64,000 nucleotides of DNA from Podospora pseudocomata. Its lineage: Eukaryota > Ascomycota > Sordariomycetes > Sordariales > Podosporaceae. The stretch is from the NCBI RefSeq assembly GCF_035222375.1, contig NC_085890.1, positions 2,294,001-2,358,000 of the forward strand, given 5' to 3'. The notes below the pieces were generated by a model. The model was given only the letters and a program-made list of their open reading frames with translations. It had not been told where the DNA came from and ran no database searches. The position numbers and the translations under genes were made by a program. Shown piece by piece: positions 29,429-41,832 of the stretch (positions are counted from its first letter, which is position 1; each line of letters starts with the position of its first letter).

Positions 29429-32400
29429 ATGGCCGACCTGAGGTTTGAAGATCAACCCGTGTCTCAGGAAGGACGGAATGGCCGAACCAATGGCACTGGC
29501 ATTGTGAATGGGGACCACCATCCGACGTCTGAAAGGACCACAAACGGAGACTCGGTGAACGGCCATCCCAATGGCAACGGTCTCTCGAATGGGAGTGGTC
29601 TCCCCAATGGCAGCAAAACCCAAACCCAACCGCCGGTCGAGCCTATCGCCATCTGTGGCATGGGCATGCGACTCCCAGGCGGCATCACCGATGCTGCAGG
29701 CTTCTGGGACATGCTCTACAACGGACGCAGCGGGCGGTGTGAGGTTCCAGAGGACCGATACAACGCCGAGGGCTGGTACGGCCCAGGCAAGATTGGGCAC
29801 ACAGCCAGCAAGTTCGGCTATTTCCTCGACAACGTCAACCTGGCCAACATGGACTCCTCGTTCTGGTCCATGACCAAGAAAGAAATCGAGGCCATGGACC
29901 CGCAGCAGCGACTGACGCTCGAAGTCGTCTACGAGTGCCTACAGAACGCTGGTCAGAAACCCGACCAGCTCCGAGGGAAGAAGGTCGGCGTGTACCTCGG
30001 CACTTTTGAAGGCGACTGGCTGGAACTCGACGGCCGCGATCCTCAGCACTACCACATGTACCGCTTGACGGGGTACGGCGACTACATGTCGGCGAATCGT
30101 ATCCACTACGAGTTCGGCTTCATGGGCCCAAGGAAAGTTGTCACAACACAACTGCTTCGTTAGGGGTGAGCGAGGTGACTAATTCCTCTATAGTGTCACC
30201 ATCAGGACAGCCTGCTCATCGTCGCTGACGGCACTCCATGACGCCTGCCACGCCATTTTCTCCGGAGAGTGCGAGTCGGCCATCGTGGCATGCGCCAACG
30301 TCATCTGCTCGCCGCGGACGACCATCACCATGCAAGAGCAGGGCGTCATGTCTCCGAGTGCTCTCTGCAAGACATTTGATGCAGACGCCGACGGCTACGC
30401 CCGCGGCGAGGCCGTCTCGGCCATCTACGTCAAGAAGCTCAGCGACGCCATTCGAGATGGCGATCCGATTCGGTCCGTGGTTCGGTCGACTGCTGTCAAT
30501 GCCGGCGGCAAATCCTCGACGCTCACGGCTCCGAACACGGCTGCTCATGAGGCTCTCATCCGGCGCGGCCACCAGCTGGCGGGCATTTCCGACTTTTCTA
30601 AGACAGCTATGATTGAGTGTCACGGAACCGGAACTGCTGTACGTGTATCCATGTGAGTGTGATATTGGTGTGATATGATGCTTATTCCGCCGTTCAACAT
30701 CTAGGTCGGGGACCCCATTGAGACACTCGCGGTGGCCAACATCTTTGGAGATTACGGAATATACATTGGATCGGTGAGTAAATCCCCGCATTTTGATAGC
30801 TGTGCCTGGCAGAATCTGATTGAGGCAGGTGAAAACAAACCTGGGGCATAGCGAGGGAGCCTCGGGTCTTTCAAGTCTGATCAAGATGACGTTGGCTCTG
30901 GAGAATGAGACGATCCCGCCCAATCTCAACTTCACCACGCCAAATCCCAAAAGTAAGACAACAGCGCCCCAACCGTCCAAACCGCTTCTTTCTAACCATG
31001 TATGTTGCAGTTCCGTTCAAGGAGTGCAAGCTCACAGTCCCGACTGAGCCCCGGCCCTGGCCCAAGGACCGAGACCATGTTGTTGGAGTCAACAGTTTCG
31101 GAATAGGGGGCTCTAACGCTCATGTAAGAAACAATGCATAAAATTCACGCCACAACTCTGACACTCACCTGTATCTTTATCCAATCAGGTCCTACTCTCG
31201 TCCGCTTCCTCGTTCGGAGCTGCAAATGCGACGGCACACAAAGGCGATGTCGAGGCCTTTGATGCCGACCCCGGCTTGCGCCTGCTTCTCTTCTCCGCCA
31301 AACACCCCAAAGCGCTCCAGTCGATGGTGGCACAGCATCAAGCCTACCACCTCTCTCACCCGTCACAGCTGGGCGACATGAGCTTCTCGCTGGCCCTAAA
31401 GCGCGACGCCCTGAGCTACCGGGCATTCTGCGTAACAGATGGACTGGACGACTGGACGCCAGTTGTCTCGCCCCGCCCGGCTTCTCGCGAGCCGTCAAGG
31501 CTCGTCTTCGTCTTTAGCGGGCAGGGGGCACAGTGGGCGCAGATGGGCATGGCGCTGATCAAGAATGTCCCCCAATTCAGACAGAGCCTCCGAGACATGG
31601 ACAGGTTCTTGCAAACACTTCCCGACGGCCCGCAGTGGAGTTTGATTGGCAAGTCATGACTAAGTTGTACCCCGAGTCCCAAGTTCCCAAGTACTAACAC
31701 GCTGCATAGACGAGATTCAGGCTCCCAAGAGCCGCAGCCGCATTTCCTCAGCTGAACTGTCACAGCCCTGCTGCACCGCTATCCAGATGGCGCTCGTGGA
31801 CCTTTTGACGAGTTACAATGTCACGCCAGGCGCTGTGGTCGGCCACTCGAGCGGTGAGATTGCCGCTGCGTATGCCAGCGGCGCCATAACGGCGAACGAA
31901 GGTATCGCAATTGCGTACTACCGAGGCAAGGTCATGCTCTCGGTAGATTCGACAAAAAAGCCAGGCGGCATGGCTGCCGTGGGCCTCGGGCGCAAGGAGG
32001 TCGAGCCGTATCTCAGCAGCGGCGTCCTGATCGGCTGCGAGAACAGCCCTGAGAGCACAACCCTCACTGGAGATAAAGACGCGCTGGAAGGGGTCATGCA
32101 GAATATCAAAGAGGCGAACCCGGACATCTTGGTTCGGGCATTGCAGGTTGACCGGGCATATCATTCTCGTGAGTAATCCCTCGTTCCCCCCTCGCCTGGT
32201 TCTCTTTGTGCATACACCAGCACAAACCAGCCTCTCGGGGCACCTTCACGTTTGCTAATGACATGAACAGATCACATGCGACAAGTGGCACCGCTCTATG
32301 AAGAGCTCCTCAGCAACATGATCAACGCAAACGACCCCAAAATACCGTTTTACTCCACTGTCTCCTGTAAAACAGTAAAGAGCGGCAGGGAGCTGGGGCC

Positions 32401-35400
32401 AGAGTATTGGGTCAACAACTTGGTCTCGCCCGTTCGTTTCTCCACCGCCGTCAGCGAGATCCTGCGGGAGCCGGGGCGCAAGACGTTTGTCGAGATCGGG
32501 CCGCACTCGGCGCTGGCCGGTCCACTGCGCCAGATACTCAAATCCGCCAAGTCCACCGACGAGTACATGAACATCCTGACACGCGGGAATAACTCCCACT
32601 CTGACCTGCTCCATGCAGTGGGCTACCTGTGGTCCGCCAACCAGCCCCTACATCTCGCCCCGGTTGTCGGTGAAGGTAAATTCCTCGTGAACTTGCCGCT
32701 GTACCCCTGGCACTACGAAGAGCCCATGTGGTACGAGAGCCGCCTGGCACGAGAGTGGCGCCACCGGAAGTTCCCGCACCATGATGTGCTGGGCTCCCGG
32801 ATTCTGGAAAGCACCGATTCCAGCCCGGCCTGGCGGAACCTGCTGCGGCTTGAGTCGGTGCCCTGGATCAAGGAGCATGAAGTCGCTGGCGACATCGTCT
32901 TCCCCGGCGTGGGCTACGTCACCATGGCGGGCGAGGCTGTGCGGCAGCTCACGGGCGCCACCGACTTTACGGTTCGGCGTGTGCACATCAAGGCGGCCAT
33001 GATCCTGGTCCAAGAAACCGCGACGGAAACCATCACACAGCTCCAGCGCGTGCCGCTGACCAACTCGGCCGACTCGGTCTGGTACAACTTTACCATCTCC
33101 AGCTACCAGAACGGCAGCTGGCTGAAGCACGCCTTCGGGCAGGTCTCGGCAGGCTCCGAGTTCCCGCACGAGGCCCCCGATCTGGCGCCGTTGCCGCGCG
33201 TGGTTTCGCGAAAGGCCTGGTACCGCAAGCTGCGTTCGCTTGGGCTCGAGTACGGGCCCCGGTTCCTCGGACTTAGGGACATCACTGCCAACCCCGTAGA
33301 GCCAACGCTGCTGACGCACATGACAAACGATATCCGCGACGGAGAGTCGCTCTACGCCATCCACCCCGTGACGCTGGATCTTGTGCCACAAGCAATAGCC
33401 CCGGCATTGACCAACGGCCTGACCAGGCGGTTTGACCGGGTGGCCATCCCCACGTACATTGACGAGATGTACATTGGACCCCCGGCAACACCAGACATGG
33501 CCATGGAGGTCCGCATCACCGAGGAGCGCAAGAATGCGCGCATTGCAGATGCTGTTGCCGTGTCAGACGGCAAGGTAGTCATCTCGGTGAAGGGCATGCA
33601 GGTGTCCGTCATCAGCGACGCCGAGGGCGACGGCGGACAAGACCCCCACGCGGCTGTCGAGCTCGAGTGGAAGGAAGACGTCAACTTGATGGACACCACC
33701 ACCCTCATCCGCCCGGCAAAGGACCGGCATGACGTCCACCAACTACTCGACAGGTTCTCGGCGCTGTGCATGCTTGACGCCGCCGAGCGGCTGCGGGTCG
33801 TCGAACCGTCCAGGCCCCATCTCGCGCACTTTCGACAATGGCTGGACGGCCTTTGCGTTGACATCTTGGGTGGCCGCTACGGATGCTTGTCTTCTCAGCA
33901 AAGCGATGTCGACATGTCCCCGGCTCGCCGCAAAGAGACGGTCGACACGCTGTACGCCCAGCTCTTGGACACGGAGGCGCACGCAGCGGCGACGGCCGTC
34001 TACCGCATCGCCAGCAACTGCGACTCCATCTTCAGCGGTACCACGGACGAGCTGGCCCTCCTGCTCGAAGACAATGTCCTCCACCAGCTGTACGATTTTA
34101 TGCAGAATTCGGAGTACTCGGCGTTCCTTGATCTAGTGGCTCACCGGAAGCCCAACCTCAGGGTGCTGGAGATTGGCGCGGGCACCGGTGGGACAACGGC
34201 GACCGTCCTGCCCGCTCTCAGGTCTGCTTATGGCGAGCGCATGTACCTGTCGTACACCTACACTGATGTGTCCCCGGGCTTCTTCCCCGCGGCCAAGGAA
34301 CGCTTCAAGGAGTATGAGGCCCTCCAGTATGCCGTGCTGGATATATCCAAGGACCCTCTGGAACAGGGTTTCGATCCCGAGAGCTTCGACCTTATTATCG
34401 CCTGCAATGTAAGTGACAGACCACAGCCACAGTGAGGGTGGTGGAAGAGGGAGTGCTAATATCGATGCCATCGCTAGGTCATGCACGCAACACCAAACAT
34501 CCACGGGACCCTGTCCAACGTCCGCAAGCTCATCCACCCTCGGGGGAGGCTGTTCCTGCAGGAACTTTCTCCAGGTAAGTAACCACATGTTCCTAGACGT
34601 GATGGCATCAGTCACTAAATACTCGGCTTGCAGAAACCAAATGGATCAACTTCGTCATGGGCGTCCTGCCGGGCTGGTGGCTCGGTTGCGCCGATTCGCG
34701 GTTCCCCGAGCCGTACATGGACAGCGCCCGCTGGGACACAGAGCTGCGCGCGGCAGGCTTCGCCGGCGCAGAAGCAGTTGCATACGACGGCTACCTCAAC
34801 AACAACATCATCACCACGCCTGCCGCACCGCAGCCACCACCCCCGAAACGAGTCACCCTGCTCCATTCGGGAGAGACCGCTACCACCACCATAGCCGTCA
34901 TTGCCTCTCTTCGCGCCCAGCTCCAGCTCTCCGGCTACCAAATCGACCTGCACACCCTCGACACCCCGTCCCTCCCAGAAAATCAAGACATTCTCGTAGC
35001 ACTAGACCTCGCCGAACCCTTCTTCCACAACCTCACACCGCGCCGGCTTGCCTCCTTCCAGGAGCTGGTGCGGCAGGCGCGCGACCGCGGCTGCGGCGTG
35101 CTGTGGCTCACGGGCGCGAGCCAGGTCGGCTGCGTGGACCCGCGCTTTGCGCCCGTGGTCGGCGTGGCGCGCGTGCTGCGCACGGAGACGGGGTTGGATT
35201 TTGCGACGCTAGAGTTGGATTGTTTGGGCCAGGTCGATGTTGAGTTTGGGGCCGTGCCGGCTGTGTTGGCCGAGTTTCAGCGCCGGGGGCCGGAGGAGGA
35301 GGATGTCAGGTCTGAGGCGGAGTGGGCGTGCGTTGGGGGGAGGGTGCTGATTGGCCGATACCACTTTGTTGATGTCGCAAAGGGGATTACCACGGCGGGT

Positions 35401-38061
35401 GATGGAGAGGGTGGGCCCGCGGAAAAGACGGTGCTGAAGCTGGAGCAACATCGTCCTGGACTGGTGAATACGCTATTCTGGGAGCGGAGAGCCGAGACGG
35501 CGCTGGGGGAGAATGATGTTCGGGTTGAGGTGCAGGCTGTTGGGCTGAATTTCAAGGTAAACACGGCCTCGTCTTTCCCGCCCCTTTATTTCTTTCTTTC
35601 CCTTTGAGCCGCTTGCTAGGTTGTTTGGCAACTTCCCTCACCTCCCTCACCCAAAATACACCCCGTGAAGGCCAAGCTGACAGCATTATTACAGGATGTC
35701 CTCGTCTCGCTGGGGATTGTGGCCGAGCCCTACTCCATCGGGCGCGGCATGGGCTATGAGTGCAGCGGCACCGTGACAGCCGTCGGATCCAGCGTCACCG
35801 AGCATCGTGTCGGCGATCGCGTCATTGCCAGCTCGAGCGGGTCGTTTACCACTTCTCTGCAAGTGTCAGAGACGCTGTGTGTCAAGATGCCAGATACCCT
35901 GACGTTTGAGGAGGGTGCCTCAATGCTCGCCGTTTATTGTACCGCTATATACTGTCTCCTCGACGTCGGTCGCCTAGCAAGGGGCATGGTAAGTCAGCCC
36001 AGTGATGATTGCGTGCTTTTCACAGCCAATACTAACAGACGTCTTTAGTCGGTGCTTATTCACTCGGCCACGGGTGGTGTTGGTATCGCGGCTATTGAAG
36101 TTGCCAAGATGATTGGCGCTGAGGTACGTGTTGGAAACGCCTCCATGTCCGGGGTCATCGACATTGAAAACTAACAAAGTTACGCGGCGCAGATTTACTG
36201 CACCGTCGGCAACGAGTCAAAGGCCGAGTACATTGTGGACCGCTTCCACATTCCGCGCCATCACATCTTTAACTCCCGAGATGCGTCTTTCCTTCCCGCA
36301 CTGCTGCAGGAGACCGGAGGGCGCGGCGTCGACGTTGTCCTCAACTCCCTGGCAGGCGAGCTACTGCACGCGTCCTGGAAGTGCGTAGCCAAGTTTGGCA
36401 CCTTTGTCGAGATTGGTCGCCGCGATCTTGTCGGTCAAGGGCTGCTGGCCATGGACGTGTTCGAGGCGAACCGGGCATTTGTTGGCTTTGATCTACTACG
36501 CTTCTCCACTGAGCGACCCCTGATGATCAAGAGGTGAGTGGACTCGACGGCAGTGAGCCTGGCACTTGCTTTTGAACTGTGTACTGACGCCGCTAAAAGC
36601 CTCATGGAACGCGCCCTTGCCTTCTACACGCAAGGACATCTACGCCCCATTTCCCCCCTGACAACCCTGCCCGCCACCGGCATATCCGACGCCATTCGGT
36701 TCATGCAGAAGGCTCAGCACATGGGAAAGATCGTGGTCACTATGCCCGAGAATCGCAACGAACTCGTGTCTGAAGCGACCCGCAATCCGATAGTGTTGCG
36801 GAACGATGGTGCGTATCTTCTCGTCGGTGGTCTGGGTGGCCTGGGTCGCGCCATCACAACTTGGCTTGCCGAAAAGGGGGCTAGACATTTTGTCTTCCTG
36901 TCCCGGTCAGCCGCGTCTGTTTCTGACCATGACCCTTTCGTCCTCGAGCTTGAAGCTCTGGGCTGCACGACCGTAAGGGTATCAGGCGATGTGTCCAACT
37001 ATGAGGATGTGTTGCTGGCCATCAAGGCAGCGGGAAGGCCGATTGCTGGTGTGCTGCAGGCATCCATGGTCCTCCGGGTATGTTGCCTCCTATCTACTTA
37101 CTAATAGTGCCAATGGGCGCTAACGTTTATTGTGCAGGACAACAGTCTGGTCGATATGTCGTGGGACGACTGGGTGACGGCGTCCCGGCCCAAGATCCAG
37201 GGCACATGGAATCTGCACAACGCACTCGCCCGCGAGCAGGCCGAGCCGCTAGACCTGTTCTTCCTCTTCAGTTCCGCTGGCGCCATGAGCGGGCAGTGGG
37301 GCCAGGCCAACTACAACGCCGGCAACACCTTCCTCGACGCCTTCGTGCAGTACCGTCACTCGCTCGGGCTGCCGGCCAGCGTGCTCAACATTGGCGTCAT
37401 CGGGGACGTGGGCTATGTCAGCGAAAACACGGACGTTCTCGACTCACTACGGGCCACATCCCAGTACATCATGGAAGAGCCCGCGCTGCTAGACTGTGTC
37501 GAGCTCATGCTCAAGCGGTCGTCGGCCCGAGCGACGACGCCGGCCGCCCCCGGCGGTGATGATGCCATGTACCGCTATGCACAGCCTTCGCAGATGGGTA
37601 TCGGCATGCGCTCCCTGCTGCCCATCACGGCACCCGCCAACCGCACCGTCTGGCGCAAGGACCCGCGGATGCTGGTGTATCGCAACCTGGAGGACACGGG
37701 CGGCGCCGGGTCGGGCGGCGGAGCGTCGTCGTCGGACGAGGAGCTGACGCGGCTGCTGCGGGAGATCAGCTATAACATGACGCTGCTCCGGTCGGCAGAT
37801 ACGGCGGCGCTGATCGCACGCGAGATCAAAAATACGCTCCTCGGCTTCATGATGCGGTCCGAGGACGAGCTGGACCTCGACGGCCCGCTGGCGTCGGTGG
37901 GCATTGACTCGCTGATCAGCATCGAGCTCCGGAACTGGATCCGTCGACGGCTTGGGGCCGAGGTTACCGTGCTGGAGATTGTGCGCGCGCCGAGCTTGAG
38001 GGAGCTAGGCGTGACGGTGCAAAAGAAACTCGTGGAGAAGTACGAGGCGCGGGTTGGATAG
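29429..38061 (+). CDS. Highly reducing polyketide synthase, KS-AT-DH-MT-ER-KR-ACP
   Basis: I resolve 15 exons: 29429-30132, 30194-30638, 30705-30773, 30829-30952, 31011-31123, 31189-31648, 31710-32168, 32271-34408, 34478-34574, 34634-35556, 35695-35988, 36049-36123, 36193-36533, 36600-37077 and 37138-38061. They join to 2547 residues. Motifs in order: KS Cys242 in RTACSSSL with His378 (ECHGTGTA) and His413 (NLGHSEG); AT Ser685 in GHSSGE; DH His about 994 in [11 protein letters not shown] with HPVTLD later; [13 protein letters not shown] near 1423; [12 protein letters not shown] near 1947; [13 protein letters not shown] near 2151 with [22 protein letters not shown] near 2496. All reductive domains look intact, and there is no thioesterase or other release domain. 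Exon 6 ends at a GC donor. Exon 1 ends at GAAAGT where GTAAGT is expected, so correct splicing is doubtful. Confidence 0.93.
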
Positions 38062-38559
38062 GAGTTGTAGATAGAGCACCACATGGTGGGAGTTTTGGTT
38101 GGTTTACTTTGTCAGTTTTCATGAGCACGCTTTCTCGTTTTTTTCGGGCCATATCGGCCATCGACACACTGGTGTTTGAGGCACATTCAAAGACCTTAGA
38201 ACCTCTAGATGGGTGCTCACAAGGGGCACTCTTCGTGGATACAAGCTGGAAAACCTTGTTTGGAGAGGGGGACTGGCATAGAAGAGGGTTTTCACCCCCT
38301 CAAAACCGCCACCGGGACTACCCAACGGCTTGACATAGGCACCTGTGTACATCGTCATGTATAGCTAGTGTACCTCTGGTACCTATCATTAAATGGATTT
38401 TTCGAGCGATCTCCCGCCTCGTGGGGTCGCCTTCGGCACAATAAGAGCTCACAACAACAACGCTTTCTCGTTCGTTTCTCAACGGTGGTTGATGATTATT
38501 ATATCTCATCATTGTTTGCACATCTCAATATCTAGATCTTATCTTGTCTGGATCCGAGT
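38062..38559. other. Shared 3' flank of HR-PKS and regulator
   Basis: The two genes converge here. There are T-rich stretches but no gene or recognisable repeat. Confidence 0.5.
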
Positions 38560-39765
38560 CTAATATTGCTTCAATGCGCTTCTAAGCTTGTCTACAAGTC
38601 CCGTCACCACCGAGCGCTCCGCGGGCACAATGCGAATACCTTCATCCAACATGCCAAAGCTGGGCCACTGAGACTCTGCCCCCTGTCCCCCAGAAGAAGT
38701 GGGGTCGTTCTCGGTGAATCTTAGTTCAATCTTCATCGAGATGTCGGTAAAGACATGCTCGGAAACATCGAGCACCATCTGGGCCTGCAGCCGCTCACTC
38801 CCGTCGCCGAGACAGACTGACCCCAGCTGCACGCGGGGGAACAGGCGCGACAGCGGCCTCTGCGAGATGGTGCTGCCCTCGTCGAGAATCCGCTGGAGGC
38901 ACTCGAACACGTTGCGGAAGATGGCTGCCAGGCGCGAATAGCACGAGAGGAAGAGCAGGGCCGTCGCCGGATCATGGGCCGGCACCGACTGGCGGAGGAT
39001 ACTAAGCAGCTGGAGCGCTATCCGCAGCGTTTCCTCCAAGTTCAAGTAATCGCTCTGGCGGCCGCCATACGCCTGGGCTTCTGGCGACGCCCGCAGTGCG
39101 TGGATGGACTCTGCCGTTGCTTCCTGCTGGCTCACCAGAAGAATGTTGAGGCGGGCGAGCTCGTGGACCCGAGCATCCAGGCCGGTTGACCGGCTTTGTC
39201 GGTGCCCAAGTGCTTGTTCGCTATCGTTCATTGTGCGGTCCATTTGGCTCGCCTGGCTCCCCTCTGCTTCACTCGCCGAGGCATTCTGGAGCCCACCAAG
39301 CTGAGGCTTGCCGCCCAATGCCGTCGGCACCTCTGTGAGATGGAAGAAATCTTGGTACAATAGCGGATTGATAGGGGAGGAAATGTCAGATCCGCTCAGC
39401 CGTGGCCACGAGTCCATGGTCTGGAGCATACGTGAGTCGAGTGTATCGAGAGTGCCAAGACTGGACGAGTCCAATGCCTTGATATTATCAGGCGGTGTTG
39501 TTGAGCTGGTAGTGCCGCCCATGCTTCGATCCATGACTGGCAGAGTGGAGCCCGTCCCTTGGGTTGGATAAACGGCATTGTTTAGATTCGCCATCGTACT
39601 CGCAACCTGCTGGCCCCGCCGCGAGGGACGAGGGGAGCATTCGGCCTGGGCCCGGATGCACCGGTTGCATGCTCTCTGGTTGGGAGCCCTCCTGCAGCGC
39701 AATTTGGAGCTGTGACACCGGTGGCAGGCAGGCCACCTGGTATGACCATCGCTGTCGTCGTCCAT
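38560..39765 (-). CDS. Zn2Cys6 transcription factor, probable cluster regulator
   Basis: A single-exon protein of 401 residues from the ATG at 39765 (MDDDSDGHTRWPACHRC). An in-frame ATG at 39885 would add 40 residues before the zinc cluster. The binuclear cluster is ACHRCHSSKLRCRRAP, then NQRACNRCIRAQAECSPRPS: six cysteines with AflR-like spacing, plus a basic linker. The rest resembles AflR-type regulators: a Ser/Thr-rich middle and a C-terminal helical region (LRIALQLLSILRQSVP and LLFLSCYSRLAAIFRNVFEC). It is tail-to-tail with the HR-PKS at the cluster edge. Its likely targets are the TCGG-N4-CCGA sites in the two bidirectional promoters; I see no exact copy in its own 5' flank, so autoregulation is not indicated. 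Confidence 0.88.
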   Translation of the reverse strand: MDDDSDGHTRWPACHRCHSSKLRCRRAPNQRACNRCIRAQAECSPRPSRRGQQVASTMANLNNAVYPTQGTGSTLPVMDRSMGGTTSSTTPPDNIKALDSSSLGTLDTLDSRMLQTMDSWPRLSGSDISSPINPLLYQDFFHLTEVPTALGGKPQLGGLQNASASEAEGSQASQMDRTMNDSEQALGHRQSRSTGLDARVHELARLNILLVSQQEATAESIHALRASPEAQAYGGRQSDYLNLEETLRIALQLLSILRQSVPAHDPATALLFLSCYSRLAAIFRNVFECLQRILDEGSTISQRPLSRLFPRVQLGSVCLGDGSERLQAQMVLDVSEHVFTDISMKIELRFTENDPTSSGGQGAESQWPSFGMLDEGIRIVPAERSVVTGLVDKLRSALKQY

Positions 39766-40885
39766 GGCCCATGTGTTATTGCTGAAGCTCGGGATATTAT
39801 TTGCTTGCTCGTAGCAACGAATCGGGCCGGAGTTGAATATTGGAGAAGGATTTCCGGTAATCTCGCCAATAAGGGCGGATCTCACACGGTTACTAGCATC
39901 TTATTAACCATGGGCCCCAGGGCCCGGTCTGTCAGCTTGGGGCATTCTTATATGGGTCGGAGATAGGCCGGCGTAGCCACAGGCCACGGCCATGACCTTC
40001 ACCGGCACCAAACTGTCGAATTCTGTTGGAAGAGAGTGGGTTTGCGAAGGCGCAGCCCAGAGCCAACTACCAGTTGGAAGGTCCAGCCTATCTAAGCCTA
40101 TAGTACGGTCCAGTGGCTGCAGTTGCTGCTCTCGCTACGCAGCCAACGGACATATCAATGCTGTGATATATTACCTTGCATGCTTACTTTAGTCAGCGAG
40201 CGGAATCTCTGCGTGCCAGGCTCTCCTTTGGGGTTTGAAAGCTGATAGATGTGGAACCCACACCTTTTCGCGCATCCTTTATCACTCAGCACACCAACAT
40301 TCTTTTACTTTGCCACTTGTACACCGTTATGGATCCTCAAACCACCTTTGCTCTAGATGCTTGCAGGACGGTACCTTCCGTGGCCCGTGGGATTTGATAA
40401 CCCTTTCAAGTAAAGGCGGCAACTCCGAGGTGAAGGAAACTATGGAACTGGCCCCTGAAACTCAGATGCAGACACATCCATCAATGGCGCCAACCCTTAT
40501 AGGAATGAAAAGAAGATTGGCGAGGCTATCAAGCAGATCGGCGTCCGCATGGATAAGAGCTTTGTCAAATGACCCTTGTACAGGTACCAACGGGAAAGGG
40601 TTTGCGGTGGCCTAGTTGATCGAGACTTGAGAGGCTGGGGTGTTGGCAGTGCACTTCGGACTTGGGGGCGGAAGTGCGGCTATAACCCCGACCAATATAC
40701 CAGGGTTATATATGAGGGTGCCCATGAAGACTTCGGGGGGGGGGGTGCCCATGGAGCAAGTCCCATAAACAATATATACGAAATATTGGTGTCTGTGATT
40801 GAACAAAATCAAAATACTATCTCAATACACCTCCAAAGACCTGCTGGCCACCCTTCAGATCGCAAACCACCCAGCGACTCAATGT
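39766..40885. other. Intergenic, right border of the cluster
   Basis: Short frames only. A run of ten or more G lies near 40734-40747, and the part to 40900 is A/T-rich. No domain or RNA gene is seen. Confidence 0.45.
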
Positions 40886-41832
40886 CTAAATAAATCCCGC
40901 CTTAACCATCTCCTCCAACTGCCCCTCCTTCCCAACCATCACCGCCCTCTCCTTTCGCTGCTCAAGCTCCTCCATCTGTCTCCCCAACTCCGTCCTCAAC
41001 AACCCCCACGCATCCGGCCCCAACACCGTCCTCATCGCCAATCCCGTCTCCTCCACCTCCAGCACCACCCTGACAATCTCCTCCGCTTGTTTCCCCGGCT
41101 CACTCCACAGCTGTTGCTTCTCCTCATCCTCCATAAACCCCTCCATGACTTTCCTCGGCATATCACCTCCCTCATACCCCTCACAATCCTCCAACCTCCT
41201 CACACCGGTGACAAACGCAGTCTTTACCACCCCCGGCTCGATAATCCCAAGCTTGACATTCCACTCCGGTCTGATTTCTTGAGCAAGCGCGTCGGTGAAC
41301 CCCTCCAAAGCAAATTTACTCGCATGGTAATACGCCGCTCCTGGCACCGTCAGTCGTCCGCCCATGGACGTGACGTTTAAGATTACCCCCCCGTTGCCGG
41401 TTTTCTTTCGCATCTGTTTCAGCGCGTGGAGGGTCAGGGAGGCGGGACCCCAGAAGTTAGTTTCGAGTTGCTCGTGGGCGAGGGCGATGCCGGCGGGGGT
41501 GAGGAAGGATTCAGTGTCCCCGAGGAGCATGTATCCTGCGTTGTTGACGAGGATGTCGATGTTGCCGAAGTGGGAGAGAGTGGTGGTGATGGCAGTGGTG
41601 ATGGAGGTGGGGGAGGAGACGTCGAGGGGGAGGAGACGTCGAGGGGGAGGGGGAGGATGTTGTTGGATTGGGGGAGGTAGGAGAGGGAGGAGAGGTTGCG
41701 GGCGGTGGCGACGAGGCGGTGGGCTGGGTGTACGGTAGAGAAGAGGTGGGCGAGGGAGCGGCCTATGCCGGAGGAGCAGCCGCTTATGAACCAGACTGGG
41801 GAGGGAGGGAGGGAGAAGGGGGTGGTTGTCAT
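40886..41832 (-). pseudogene. Short-chain dehydrogenase/reductase split by a 17-bp tandem duplication
   Basis: The 5' part from ATG 41832 has the cofactor loop WFISGCSSGIGRSLAHLF and continues to NNILPLPLDVSSP. The 3' part, in another frame, has DILVNNAGYML, VILNVTSMGGRL, the active-site YYHASK with Ser upstream, and GIIEPGVVKTAF. Between them the 17-bp unit GGGAGGAGACGTCGAGG (plus strand) occurs twice in tandem at 41611-41644. With a single copy the frame would pass straight through, so the duplication is the only visible lesion. A TATA-like TTATATATAT lies at 41921-41930, 90 bp upstream. This is a classical SDR of about 285 residues; the substrate is unknown. It may be off in this strain only. 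Confidence 0.8.

Noticed and set aside
32276-35243. Several extra plus- and minus-strand frames inside the HR-PKS
   Set aside because: They are GC-rich shadows of the PKS exons, which are fixed by domain motifs and phases.
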